Assembly (NCBI GenBank): GCA_016710645.1
Contig: JADJVI010000018.1
Coordinates: 62,001 to 126,000 of the forward strand
Direction: 5' to 3'
DNA length: 64,000 bases
DNA from: Actinomycetales bacterium
GTDB taxonomy: Bacteria > Actinomycetota > Actinomycetes > Actinomycetales > Dermatophilaceae
Shown here: one piece after another, positions 46,553 through 54,917 of the stretch
Layout of the letters: each line of letters opens with the position of its first letter
Numbering within the stretch: position 1 is the stretch's first letter
Program-made: the position numbers and the translations under genes
Notes under the pieces: generated by a model
The model's database searches: none
What the model was told of the DNA's origin: nothing
Seen by the model: the letters and a program-made list of their open reading frames with translations, nothing else

Positions 46553-47491
46553 ATGCAGCAGCGTCGGGTCGGCCGGTCCGGACTCTCGGTCTCGGCATTG
46601 GGACTCGGCACGCTCACCTGGGGTACGGCGGTCGACCACGACACGGCCGGGGATCTGCTGACGGCCTTCCATGCCGCCGGCGGCACGCTGGTCGACACCG
46701 CACCCACCTATGGCGACGGCCTGGCCGAGCTATGGCTCGGTGAGTTGGTCACAGGCACGGTGCCACGCGCCGATCTCGTCATCGTCAGCAAGGCGGGGCT
46801 GCACTGGCACACCGGGGAGCGGCGCGTCGACACCTCCCGGCGGGGGATGCTGGGGTCGCTCGATGCGTCCCTGCAACGGCTACGCACCGATTACGTCGAC
46901 GTGTGGCTCGCGCACGTGTGGGATCCGCAGGTGCCGCTTGCCGAGACTCTCGGAGCACTGGAGTATGCCGTGCAGTCGGGTCGAGCCCGATACGTCGGCG
47001 TCTCGAACTACCGGGCCTGGCAAACGGCGCGCGCCTATTCGCTCTTGGAGCAGGCCCGAATCCCGCTGATGGTCAACGAAATCGAACATTCTCTGGTCGA
47101 GCGCGGGATGGACGATGTGCTGGACGCCGGTCTCGACCTGGGCTTCGGGGTGTTCGGCTGGGCGCCGCTAGGCCGAGGCGTCCTCACCGGGAAGTACCGG
47201 CACGGCATACCGGCCGACTCTCGAGCCGCATCGACGAACTTTCCCGGGTTCCAGTCGCGCTTCCTCACCGATCGCCGACGCGGCCTCGTGGAGGCCGTGC
47301 ACACCGCTGCCCGGGGTCTGGACGTGCCCGCGGCCGCGGTCGCGCTGGCCTGGGCTCGGGATCGCGAGGGCATGAGCGCTGTCCTCTCCGGTCCCCGCAC
47401 CCTCGGGCATCTGCAGGGGGCGATCGAGGCAGACTCGCTCAGCCTTCCCGGTGAGGTGCGCGCAGCCCTCGATGACGTCTCCCGGGGCTGA
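46553..47491 (+). CDS. Aldo/keto reductase
   Basis: 312 residues from ATG 46553. The AKR barrel has VGRSGLSVSALGLGTLTWG at the N-terminus and the catalytic tetrad as Asp in DTAPTYG, Tyr in the same motif, Lys in IVSKAG and His in WLAHVWD. It should reduce carbonyls with NADPH; the substrate is unknown. It is divergent from the F420 oxidoreductase (72-base spacer). Confidence 0.9.
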   Translation: MQQRRVGRSGLSVSALGLGTLTWGTAVDHDTAGDLLTAFHAAGGTLVDTAPTYGDGLAELWLGELVTGTVPRADLVIVSKAGLHWHTGERRVDTSRRGMLGSLDASLQRLRTDYVDVWLAHVWDPQVPLAETLGALEYAVQSGRARYVGVSNYRAWQTARAYSLLEQARIPLMVNEIEHSLVERGMDDVLDAGLDLGFGVFGWAPLGRGVLTGKYRHGIPADSRAASTNFPGFQSRFLTDRRRGLVEAVHTAARGLDVPAAAVALAWARDREGMSAVLSGPRTLGHLQGAIEADSLSLPGEVRAALDDVSRG

Positions 47492-47510
47492 ACCAGCTCG
47501 CGAGGGTGGC

Positions 47511-47903
47511 TCAGTCGTCCTCGTCGTCGTCCTCGTCCAGATCGTCATCGAGGTCGTCCTCGTCTGAGTCTTCCGAGTCGTCCGAGTCGTCCGAGTCGTC
47601 CGAGTCGTCGGAGTCGTCGCTGTCGTCGAAGTCGATCTCTTCGTCGTCCAGACCGGAGTAGACCCCGGAATCCTCGCCATCGCCGTCGAGGTCGTCGTCC
47701 ATGTCGCCATAGACCGCGAGCGGGGTCGCGACGTCTGTGGCGACGAAAAGCGCCTCGTCGTAGTCGTCGAAGGCTCCCGCGAGTGCCTCGGCGGCCGACA
47801 CGACGGCCGGGTCGTCGGGGTCGCGGCGGCTGGAGGCCACCTCTAGGTGCCGCTCCAAGGCTGTGACGAGCTGGGCGAGGGCGGCGCGCGGGTCGACGGT
47901 CAT
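47511..47903 (-). CDS. Small acidic protein with Asp-Asp-Ser repeats, unknown function
   Basis: 130 residues from ATG 47903. The N-terminal 70 residues form a plausible folded helical domain (AALAQLVTALERHLEVASS, FDDYDEALFVATDVATPLAVYG). The C-terminal 45 residues are almost only Asp, Ser and Glu, including a run of DDS triplets. I do not recognise a named family, though the N-terminal part looks like a conserved actinobacterial protein. Acidic tails often bind basic proteins or metal ions, but no role is assigned. Confidence 0.75.
   Translation of the reverse strand: MTVDPRAALAQLVTALERHLEVASSRRDPDDPAVVSAAEALAGAFDDYDEALFVATDVATPLAVYGDMDDDLDGDGEDSGVYSGLDDEEIDFDDSDDSDDSDDSDDSDDSEDSDEDDLDDDLDEDDDEDD
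47572..47625. repeat. 9-bp tandem repeat coding for DDS units
   Basis: Six units of a TCCGAGTCG-type 9-mer: the first four are identical (47572-47607), the fifth and sixth diverge. The array is inside the acidic-tail gene and keeps its frame. It can gain or lose units without frameshift, so tail length may vary among strains. Confidence 0.8.
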
Positions 47904-48011
47904 GACTCGACCGTACCGGCTCGGGGTCACGATTCGGCATCCCGTGCCCCAGGTCACGACCCGAGGTTCCGAGTCAGGGGTGCGGACCCCTGGTCGCGAC
48001 CGTCGTGTGCC

Positions 48012-49370
48012 TCAAGCCAGGTCGAGGAACCGCCGCAGCACCCTGGCCCCGAACTCCAGCGACGCAACTGGCACCCGTTCGTCGACCCCGTGGAACATCG
48101 GGACGAAGTCGAGGTCGGCGGGCAACTGGAGCGGAGCGAAACCATAACCCCGGATTCCGAGCCGGCTCAGGGCCTTGTTGTCGGTGCCGCCGGAGAGGCA
48201 GTAGGGCAGGATGCTTGCTTCGGGGTCCTCGGCCAGCAGCGAGGTCCGCATGGCGGTGACGAGGTCGCCGTCGAAGGGAGCATCGAGCGCGATATCGCGG
48301 TGCAAGACCTCGACCTGGACGTGCTCACCGGCCAGCCGTTCCAGGGTGGCCAGGACGTCGGCCTCATGGCCGGGCAGGAAGCGGGCGTCGACGGCGGCCG
48401 TGGCCGACTGCGGGATGACGTTCTGCTTGTAGCCCGCCTCCAGCATGGTGACATTCGCGGTGTCACGCAGCGTCCCAAGGACGAATCCCTGTGTGCTGCC
48501 GAGCTTGTCGAACAGCGCTGCCGGATGAGTCGCCGGGTCGTCCACGGCATACGGGATGCCGGTGACCTCCGAGAGGCCGTCCAGCAGCCCGCGGACCGAG
48601 GCGATGTACTCCCGAGGCCAGGGGTGTGCGTCGATGCGCGCGATCGCCTGGGCGAGCCGCACGATGGCATTTGCATCCGTGGGTACCGATCCGTGCCCGG
48701 CGCGGCCGTGCGCGATGAGACGCAGCCAAAGAATGCCCTTTTCCGCCGTCTGCACGAGATAGGCACGGCGAGGAGCCCCGGTATGCCGTTCCGGCACCGT
48801 CACGCTGAATCCGCCGACCTCGCTGATCGCCTCGGTCGCGCCCTCGAACCAGTCGGGGTGGTTGGTCACAACCCAGTGCGAGCCATAGTCGCCCCCGGCC
48901 TCTTCGTCGGCGAAGAAGGCGAACGTCGTGGTCCGGGCGGGACGCTCGCCGGTGCGAGCCAGGTCGCGGATGCACGCGAGGATCATCGCGTCCATCCCCT
49001 TCATGTCGACCGCTCCGCGACCCCAGATGCAGCCGTCCACCTCCTCCCCGGAGAACGGATCGACCCGCCAGTCCTCAGCGCGGGCCGGCACGACATCGAG
49101 GTGGCCGTGGACGACCAGGCCTGGTCGTCCAGGCTCGCGGCCCTCGACCCGGACCATGAGCGAGGTGCGACCGGGGGCGCTCTCGACCAGGGTGGGGGTG
49201 AGCCCGACCTCGGAGAGGGCGGCCGCGACGTACTCCGCGGCAGCCCGCTCCCCCGGGCCAGCGTTGTCACCGGCGTTGACCGAAGGGATCCGGATGAGGT
49301 CGGCGCACAACCGCGCGACCTCGTCCTCGGGCCGGATCGCGGGTGCGCTCACGTTGGTCTCGTCCTGCAT
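48012..49370 (-). CDS. M20-family metallopeptidase/deacylase
   Basis: 452 residues, ATG start. Zinc ligands are in GHLDVVPA (His), GAVDMKGMDA (bridging Asp), FFADEEAGGDYGSHWV (catalytic Glu/Glu) and a late His near PMFHGVDERV. A dimerisation lid follows the central Glu. The family removes amino-acid or acyl groups from peptides and N-acyl amino acids. It is a cytosolic enzyme without signal peptide; the substrate is unknown. Confidence 0.9.
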   Translation of the reverse strand: MQDETNVSAPAIRPEDEVARLCADLIRIPSVNAGDNAGPGERAAAEYVAAALSEVGLTPTLVESAPGRTSLMVRVEGREPGRPGLVVHGHLDVVPARAEDWRVDPFSGEEVDGCIWGRGAVDMKGMDAMILACIRDLARTGERPARTTTFAFFADEEAGGDYGSHWVVTNHPDWFEGATEAISEVGGFSVTVPERHTGAPRRAYLVQTAEKGILWLRLIAHGRAGHGSVPTDANAIVRLAQAIARIDAHPWPREYIASVRGLLDGLSEVTGIPYAVDDPATHPAALFDKLGSTQGFVLGTLRDTANVTMLEAGYKQNVIPQSATAAVDARFLPGHEADVLATLERLAGEHVQVEVLHRDIALDAPFDGDLVTAMRTSLLAEDPEASILPYCLSGGTDNKALSRLGIRGYGFAPLQLPADLDFVPMFHGVDERVPVASLEFGARVLRRFLDLA

Positions 49371-49406
49371 GAGGCCAACCTAACCGGCACAGGGATCCGA
49401 GAGCGG

Positions 49407-50294
49407 TCAGTGAGCGGTCACCAGGGCGGTGCGCAGGTCATGGGCGCCGTCGGAGCGGGTGGCCTCCCAGAACAGTCGCACGCCCTCCGGCCCCTCGACC
49501 ACGCTGAGGTAGCGCAACGCGGCACCCGCGCGGCCGACCGGCCCGTCAGTGGGAACCAGCGGCGACGCCGTCGCAAATCCCGTTCTCTCGTACCAGTTTT
49601 CCGCAGCGCTTGCGCGACCGTCATAGAAGACACCGCCCCGGTATGCCGTGCTGACGCGGGTTCCGCGCTGGTCCCACGTGCCCGCGGTGGGCGTGAGGAC
49701 CTGGCCTGACCAGTGCCACACCAAACCGTCGGAGCTCACCGCACGGTGGCTGGACATGCGGTCGGCCGCGTCATCGCCCCCGTCGAGCGGATGACGACAG
49801 GCCCACATCTGCCACTGTTGCCCGTCGTGCCAGACGACCGGGTCCTTCCAGGCTTCCGCCGCATCGCCGGGGAGCACCATGGCGCGTTCTCCATCGGCCA
49901 GGCCCGAGGGGTCGGCCGCGTCGAGGGCCTCGACCCACCAGTGCTTGCTGCCGACCGTGGCACAACTGACGTAGAGCCGCCACGCGCCATCCGGTCGGCG
50001 CACCAGCGCTGGTCGTTCCAGAGACGCCGCGCCGAAGCCATCGCTGGTGACGGTGGCGACGGTCTCCCACGAGCTCGCATCCCTGGAGCGAGCCACGATG
50101 TTGGCGATCCCCCGACCCTCGTCCAGGGGCCTGCGGACTCGATAGGCAAGCCACCACCAGTTCCCGTCGAAGACGGCGCTGGGCGCCCCGAGCCAGTGGC
50201 CCGGACCGGCCCCCGGAGCGGGAGCAAAGACGACGTCGCCCGGCTGCTCCGCGAGGGTGCGCAGGATGTCGTTGACTGAGGCAGTGACGGTCAT
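49407..50294 (-). CDS. Probable five-bladed beta-propeller protein, glycosidase-like fold
   Basis: 295 residues, ATG start. The repeated strand pattern (SAVFDGNWWWLAYRVRRP, ALVRRPDGAWRLYVSC, DPVVWHDGQQWQMWACRHP, GGVFYDGRASAAENWYERTG) resembles the GH43/GH32-type five-bladed propeller. A candidate active-site Asp follows some blades. No signal peptide is seen, so it is probably cytoplasmic. Glycoside hydrolase activity is not established. Confidence 0.65.
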   Translation of the reverse strand: MTVTASVNDILRTLAEQPGDVVFAPAPGAGPGHWLGAPSAVFDGNWWWLAYRVRRPLDEGRGIANIVARSRDASSWETVATVTSDGFGAASLERPALVRRPDGAWRLYVSCATVGSKHWWVEALDAADPSGLADGERAMVLPGDAAEAWKDPVVWHDGQQWQMWACRHPLDGGDDAADRMSSHRAVSSDGLVWHWSGQVLTPTAGTWDQRGTRVSTAYRGGVFYDGRASAAENWYERTGFATASPLVPTDGPVGRAGAALRYLSVVEGPEGVRLFWEATRSDGAHDLRTALVTAH

Positions 50295-50385
50295 GGGGCC
50301 ATCCTGCCGGTTCGTGCCCGAGGGCTCACGCGTGCTATCGTTCCGGCTCGCGAGGGCAGCCAGAACGGTGCCCGCGTGACACCTC

Positions 50386-50468
50386 GTCCGGGTGGCGGAA
50401 TGGCAGACGCGCTAGCTTGAGGTGCTAGTGCCCTAACGGGCATGGGGGTTCAAGTCCCCCTCCGGACA
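50386..50468 (+). tRNA. tRNA-Leu (anticodon GAG)
   Basis: 83-nt cloverleaf with an acceptor stem of GTCCGGG (50386-50392) and TCCGGAC (50461-50467) with one G-U pair, a D arm GGCGGAATGGCAGACGC, anticodon stem GCTAGC/GCTAGT with loop TTGAGGT (anticodon GAG at 50419-50421), a long variable arm (class II) and TTCAAGT T-loop. The CCA is not encoded. It should read CUC and CUU leucine codons. Confidence 0.95.
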
Positions 50469-50473
50469 CGCAC

Positions 50474-50510
50474 ACTCCCCGACGCTGAACAGCTCAGCGG
50501 CTCGGGGAGT
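50474..50510 (+). terminator. Hairpin terminator after tRNA-Leu
   Basis: Arms ACTCCCCGA (50474-50482) and TCGGGGAGT (50502-50510) pair, with an inner CGCTGA/TCAGCG stem and a short loop. A TCTTGC tract follows. It lies 5 bases beyond the tRNA 3' end. Confidence 0.8.
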
Positions 50511-50562
50511 TCTTGCTGTGTCCCCCCGACCGGGCGGCCCGAATCGCCACCGTGCGATGCGA

Positions 50563-52116
50563 TCAGCGAATTTCGGTGCGGTTGAAGTAGAGCGCGCCCG
50601 GGGTGGTCTGGCCGAGCAGTTCAGGCACGGTGACGAAGACGAAACCGCGGGCCTTGAGGGCCGCGATGATCCCCGGCGTCGCATCGACCGATGACCCGTG
50701 GATGTCATGCATGAGGACGATCGACCCCGGCCGCACCGTGGACAGCACCCGTTGAGTGGTGATCGGCGCCGAGCGATTGCGCCAATCCTCCGAGTCGACA
50801 TCCCACAGCACGACCGGCCAGCCGAGACTCCTGGTCGTGTCGTCGTACGCGCCGTAGGGCGGCCGCATGAGGGTCACCTTCGTCCCGCTGATCTGTTCGA
50901 CCAGATCCCGAGTCGTCGTCAGTTCCTGTAGGGACGCACCGGCGTCGAGGCGCCGCATGTCGCGGTGGTTCCACGTGTGGTCACCGATCGCCATGCCCAA
51001 CTCGGCTTCGCGGCGCACCACCTCGGGGTATGCCGTCGCGGCACGTCCCAGCACGAAGAAGGTCGCCTTGACCTGGGCGCCGCTGAGGATGTCGAGCAGG
51101 CGCGCCGTGTGAGAACCGGGCCCGTCGTCATAGGTCAGCGCCACGCACTTGAGCACGGCGCAATCGACAGTCCGAGTCGCACCCGCCGCAGCGGCGGCCG
51201 GTGCCGGCACCGCGGCTGGGGCCGAAACACCGCCATTCGACGCGGCTGGTGAGCCCCCCGAGGCGGTCGAAACGGGCGCGGCCGCGGCCGCGGGGACGAT
51301 GGTTACGGTGGGAGCCGAACTGCTGGCCGGTGCCCGGCCGGCATACGGGCGCCCCGACGCCAGGATCGTCTCGATGCGTCGGCCGATTTGGCTGAGCGCT
51401 GGGCGGACCTGCAGGGCTGGCACCGTGACGGTCGACGTCTGCGCGTGGCCGGACGCACCCGGCCGGACGACCTGGAGCGCCACGTCACCAGCGGGCGTCA
51501 ACTCGGCGCTGTCCAGCACGCTCGCGCCCGATGGGCTGGCATCGGGCAGGGTGATGCCGTCCGCAGCGGCCGCGAGGGCCAGCGCCTGCTGGGTCTGCTC
51601 CCGTGCAGCTTCCGCGAAAAGCTCCGCGCCCGAGCACGCCTCGTTGCGATCGATGTCGGCATAGAAGACGCGGCTGGTCCGCGTCGCTCCCCCGGCGGCG
51701 TCTCCCCCCTCGACGTCGGCGGTCATCCGCACGACCACGACGGATCCCACGGCGTGCAGCACCGTCCCGGCAACCGTCAACTCCGGCGGCTTGGAGCCAC
51801 CCGCCACGGTCCGCGCGAGAAAGCTCGCCTCGGCTTCATCCGCCCAGGCCTCCAGCAGGGCGGTCAGCCGGGTGGCCCCAGGGACCGCTGGCCAACTCAC
51901 CTGGGTGGGCCGGGCGAGGTCGATCGACACCCGACGGGTCACCGTGATCCCGGGCACGGTCACTTCGGCCCGGAACAGCGCTGGGTCCCCCACCCCGCTC
52001 AGAGCGGCGACGCCAGCGGCTTGCGGCTGGGGTGGCGGCCGATGGGTGGCCAACACCGGCAGCGCCACGCCGCAGGTCAGCGACGCGGCGATGGTCACCC
52101 GACCCAGCCAACGCAC
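50563..52116 (-). CDS. Exported polysaccharide deacetylase (NodB domain) with N-terminal RsiV/DUF3298-like region
   Basis: 517 residues, GTG start. An N-terminal signal sequence or anchor (MRWLGRVTIAASLTCGVALPVLA) is followed by about 230 residues resembling the DUF3298/RsiV-type domain found in B. subtilis PdaC, an Ala/Pro-rich linker and a NodB domain. The NodB motifs are TYDDGPG, HTWNHRDM, RPPYGAYD, VDSEDW and LMHDIH, with the metal His residues and catalytic Asp. It probably deacetylates cell-wall glycans outside the cell. Confidence 0.9.
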   Translation of the reverse strand: MRWLGRVTIAASLTCGVALPVLATHRPPPQPQAAGVAALSGVGDPALFRAEVTVPGITVTRRVSIDLARPTQVSWPAVPGATRLTALLEAWADEAEASFLARTVAGGSKPPELTVAGTVLHAVGSVVVVRMTADVEGGDAAGGATRTSRVFYADIDRNEACSGAELFAEAAREQTQQALALAAAADGITLPDASPSGASVLDSAELTPAGDVALQVVRPGASGHAQTSTVTVPALQVRPALSQIGRRIETILASGRPYAGRAPASSSAPTVTIVPAAAAAPVSTASGGSPAASNGGVSAPAAVPAPAAAAAGATRTVDCAVLKCVALTYDDGPGSHTARLLDILSGAQVKATFFVLGRAATAYPEVVRREAELGMAIGDHTWNHRDMRRLDAGASLQELTTTRDLVEQISGTKVTLMRPPYGAYDDTTRSLGWPVVLWDVDSEDWRNRSAPITTQRVLSTVRPGSIVLMHDIHGSSVDATPGIIAALKARGFVFVTVPELLGQTTPGALYFNRTEIR

Positions 52117-52216
52117 ACCACAAGCCTAGGAAGGGCTCACCCCGATCGTTGGGACCTTCCGCACGGGCGCCGCCGTGTCGCCGCCGTCCGGCCAGTTCAG
52201 CAGCGAGCAGCGACGC

Positions 52217-53158
52217 TCAGCCCGCGGGAGTGCCCTTGAGTCGCAACAAGGTGCTCTTGCCGAACATCGACTCGATGAGGTCGGTTGCCACCTCGGCGGT
52301 GCGGTTGGCCTGGTCGCACGCGGGGTTCAGTTCCATGACGTCCAGCGACCCGAGCCGACCGGTGTCCGCGATCATCTCCATGCACAACTGCGCCTCGCGG
52401 TAGGTCGGTCCGCCCAGCACCGTCGTGCCGACGCCCGGCGCGATCTCGGGGTCGAGGAAGTCCACGTCGAAACTCACGTGCAGGTGAGTGTCTTCGTCGA
52501 GGTCAGCCAGCGCCCGACGCATGGTCTTGCGCATGCCGAATTCGTCGATCTGGCGCATGTCAAAGACCCGCATGCCGTCCTCGTGGACCAGCTTCTTCTC
52601 GTCGGCGTCGACCGACCGGATGCCGACCTGGTGCACGACATCGGGCCCGATGGCCGGCGTCTGCCCGCCCAACCCGGTCAGGGCATCGGGGCCGCGCCCT
52701 CGCAGGATCGCGACCGGCATACCGTGGATATTGCCCGTCGGAGTGGTGCGCAAGGTGTTGAAGTCGGCGTGCGCGTCCAACCAAATGACCCGCAACTTCT
52801 TGCCGGCCTCCCGGGTATGCCGCGCGACGGCGCTGATCGAACCGATCGCCAGGCAGTGGTCGCCTCCGAGCAGGATCGGGATGTGGCCGGCCTGCAACGA
52901 GCCGTAGACCGCCTCGTGGACCGCCTCGTTCCAGGCGACGACCTCGGCTAGGTGCCGGTAGCCGTCGACGGGAGGCAGCCACGGGTTGGGTGGGCCCGCG
53001 AGATTGCCGAGATCATCCACCTGCAGCCCGAAGGCCGCGAGGTTGGCGTGGATGCCGGCCACCCGCATGGACTCCGGGCCCATCGAGGCGCCGCGATGGG
53101 CTGCGCCGACGTCGGTGGGTGCGCCGATGAGATCGACGATCTTCGAGGGGATGCTCAC
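52217..53158 (-). CDS. rocF: Arginase
   Basis: 313 residues from GTG 53158 with GAGGA nine bases upstream; a TTG at 53167 sits right against that GAGGA and is less likely. The binuclear manganese motifs GGDHCL, DAHADFN and SFDVDFLDP are intact. The enzyme splits arginine into ornithine and urea. The C-terminal region keeps LDVMELNPACDQANRTAEVA. It stands between a polysaccharide deacetylase and a TrmH gene. Confidence 0.94.
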   Translation of the reverse strand: MSIPSKIVDLIGAPTDVGAAHRGASMGPESMRVAGIHANLAAFGLQVDDLGNLAGPPNPWLPPVDGYRHLAEVVAWNEAVHEAVYGSLQAGHIPILLGGDHCLAIGSISAVARHTREAGKKLRVIWLDAHADFNTLRTTPTGNIHGMPVAILRGRGPDALTGLGGQTPAIGPDVVHQVGIRSVDADEKKLVHEDGMRVFDMRQIDEFGMRKTMRRALADLDEDTHLHVSFDVDFLDPEIAPGVGTTVLGGPTYREAQLCMEMIADTGRLGSLDVMELNPACDQANRTAEVATDLIESMFGKSTLLRLKGTPAG

Positions 53159-53204
53159 AACCGGCAATCCTCACACGCGACCGGCCCGCTGTCACACCAC
53201 CGAC

Positions 53205-54053
53205 TCACCTGGGCGGGACACGCACTGCCCAGAGCGCGACCGCGGCGGCCGATGCGACGTTGAGGGAGTCGACACCGGCGGCCATGGGGATGCGCACGGT
53301 GAGATCGCAGGCAGACACCGTATGCCGGGCCAGCCCGTCTCCCTCGGTGCCCACCACGAGGGCGAGCCGCGCCGGTGGATCGGCAGCCAGCGCGTCGAGG
53401 GTCATCGCGTCGTCGTCCAGCGCGAAGGCCGCAACGATGAAACCCAGGTCGCGCAGCGCCCTCACCCCGGCGGGCCACGGGTCGATACGGGTCCAGGGCA
53501 CCTGGAAGACGGTGCCCATCGAGACGCGAATCGCCCTGCGATACAACGGATCTGCGCAGCGGGGGGTGACTAGGATCGCGTCCACGCCGAGGGCCGCACC
53601 AGCTCGGACCGCTGCCCCGACATTGGTGTGATCGACGATGTCCTCCAGGACGAGCACCCGCCTGGCGTCCGTCACGACCTCGGCCACAGTCGGCAGCGTC
53701 GGCCGCTGCATGGCCGCCAACGCTCCGCGATGCAGGTGGAAGCCGGTCAGGGCCTCCAACACTGGCGACTCCCCGACGAAGACCGGTATGCCGTCCCGGC
53801 TCGCCGCCGCGACGACATCGGCGAGGTCGACCAGCCAGCGCTCCCCCATGAGGAACGACCGGGGCCGGTGACCGGCGGCAAGCGCGCGGCGAATGACTTT
53901 CTCCGACTCGGCGATGTAGAGCCCGCGTTCGGGCTCGGACCGGCGACGCAGCGCCACGTCGGTCAGTCCGACGTAGTCAGCCAGGCGCGGATCATCGGTC
54001 GAGTCGATCCAGGTGACCCCCGTCGGGAGGGCTCGGTCGCCGCCGTCAATCAC
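53205..54053 (-). CDS. SpoU/TrmH-family RNA 2'-O-methyltransferase
   Basis: 282 residues from GTG 54053, which overlaps the upstream TSUP stop by four bases (GTGA). The N-terminal substrate domain (ESEKVIRRALAAGHRP) is followed by the SPOUT knot with LVLEDIVDHTNVGAAVRAG, LVVGTEGDGL and IPMAAGVDSLNVASAAAV. It should 2'-O-methylate rRNA or tRNA; the precise target is unknown. Confidence 0.9.
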   Translation of the reverse strand: MIDGGDRALPTGVTWIDSTDDPRLADYVGLTDVALRRRSEPERGLYIAESEKVIRRALAAGHRPRSFLMGERWLVDLADVVAAASRDGIPVFVGESPVLEALTGFHLHRGALAAMQRPTLPTVAEVVTDARRVLVLEDIVDHTNVGAAVRAGAALGVDAILVTPRCADPLYRRAIRVSMGTVFQVPWTRIDPWPAGVRALRDLGFIVAAFALDDDAMTLDALAADPPARLALVVGTEGDGLARHTVSACDLTVRIPMAAGVDSLNVASAAAVALWAVRVPPR

Positions 54054-54835
54054 GGGAACCACACCATCTTGACAATCGCCACGACCCCCACGACGACGAT
54101 GATCGCCCGCAGGACGGGAGCGGGGAGTCTGCGCCCGAGGTGTGCCCCGATCAACCCGCCGAGCAGCGAACCGACGGCGATAAGGGCGACGACCACCCAG
54201 TCGACGTGATCCCGAGCGAAGATGAGGAACGCGCCCGCAGCGACGAGGTTGACGAAGGTGACGAGCACGTTCTTCACGCCGTTGAGTCGCTGCAGGGGCT
54301 CGCGCGACAGCGCGCTGAAGATGCCCATCAACAAGACACCTTGCGCCGCACCGAAATACCCGCCGTAGGCGCCGGCCAGCAGTGCGCCTGCCTGCAGCCC
54401 CACGGAGGCGGACGACGCGCCCTCAGCCACACCCCCGACTGCCGGGGCCCGCCGCGCGCGGGCCGCCCGCTGAATCCGCGGACCGAAGATGACGAGCACC
54501 AGCGCGATGACGATGAGCACCGGCACGACAGCACGAAAGGCCGAAGCTGGGAGCACCAGCAGCAGCGCCGCCCCGAGCACCGATCCGGCGATCGACATCG
54601 GCAGCAGGCGAGTCAGCAGAGCACGCTGCCCCGCGAGCTCACGGCGATAACCCCAACTGGCGCTGGCCCCGCCCGCCACCAGGCCGATGTTGTTGCTGAC
54701 GTTGGCCGTCAGCGGCGGGTAGCCGAGCAACAGCAGGGTCGGAAAGGTGATGAGCGTGCCCGACCCGACGATCGAGTTGATCGTGCCCGCACCGACTCCG
54801 GCGAGCAGGACCCACAGGGCTTCGACGGGCGACAC
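54050..54835 (-). CDS. TSUP-family (TauE/SafE) transporter
   Basis: 261 residues, GTG start, about eight membrane segments. The repeated GAGTINSIVGSGTLITFPTLL and AGAYGGYFGAAQGVLLMG blocks are the signature halves of TauE/SafE sulfite/organosulfur exporters. The substrate is unknown. It is coupled to the TrmH gene by a four-base overlap. Confidence 0.9.
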   Translation of the reverse strand: MSPVEALWVLLAGVGAGTINSIVGSGTLITFPTLLLLGYPPLTANVSNNIGLVAGGASASWGYRRELAGQRALLTRLLPMSIAGSVLGAALLLVLPASAFRAVVPVLIVIALVLVIFGPRIQRAARARRAPAVGGVAEGASSASVGLQAGALLAGAYGGYFGAAQGVLLMGIFSALSREPLQRLNGVKNVLVTFVNLVAAGAFLIFARDHVDWVVVALIAVGSLLGGLIGAHLGRRLPAPVLRAIIVVVGVVAIVKMVWFP

Positions 54836-54874
54836 CCGGCCACCCTACCGACGCAGAGGTGGGGCGGAAGCCAC

Positions 54875-54911
54875 CGGCACGGCATACCAGCAGCTCTGGT
54901 ATGCCGTGCCG
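54875..54911. repeat. Perfect 16-bp hairpin made of two inverted GGTATGCCGT copies after the SPFH gene
   Basis: Arms 54875-54890 and 54896-54911 are perfectly complementary around a CAGCT loop. Each contains an exact copy of the dispersed 10-mer. It starts 6 bases after the SPFH gene stop and 39 bases before the TSUP start. No T-run follows. It may end or attenuate transcription between the two genes. Confidence 0.85.
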
Positions 54912-54917
54912 CTCACC

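Noticed and set aside
47847..49709. Long plus-strand open frame across the M20 peptidase
   Set aside because: Overlaps three well-supported features on the other strand and shows low-complexity shadow sequence.
53159..53167. TTG start of the arginase gene
   Set aside because: GAGGA lies directly against the TTG and is well spaced for GTG 53158.
37361..54911. Paired hairpins as transposon ends or CRISPR repeats
   Set aside because: No transposase, target-site duplication or regular spacers; the arms equal the dispersed motif.
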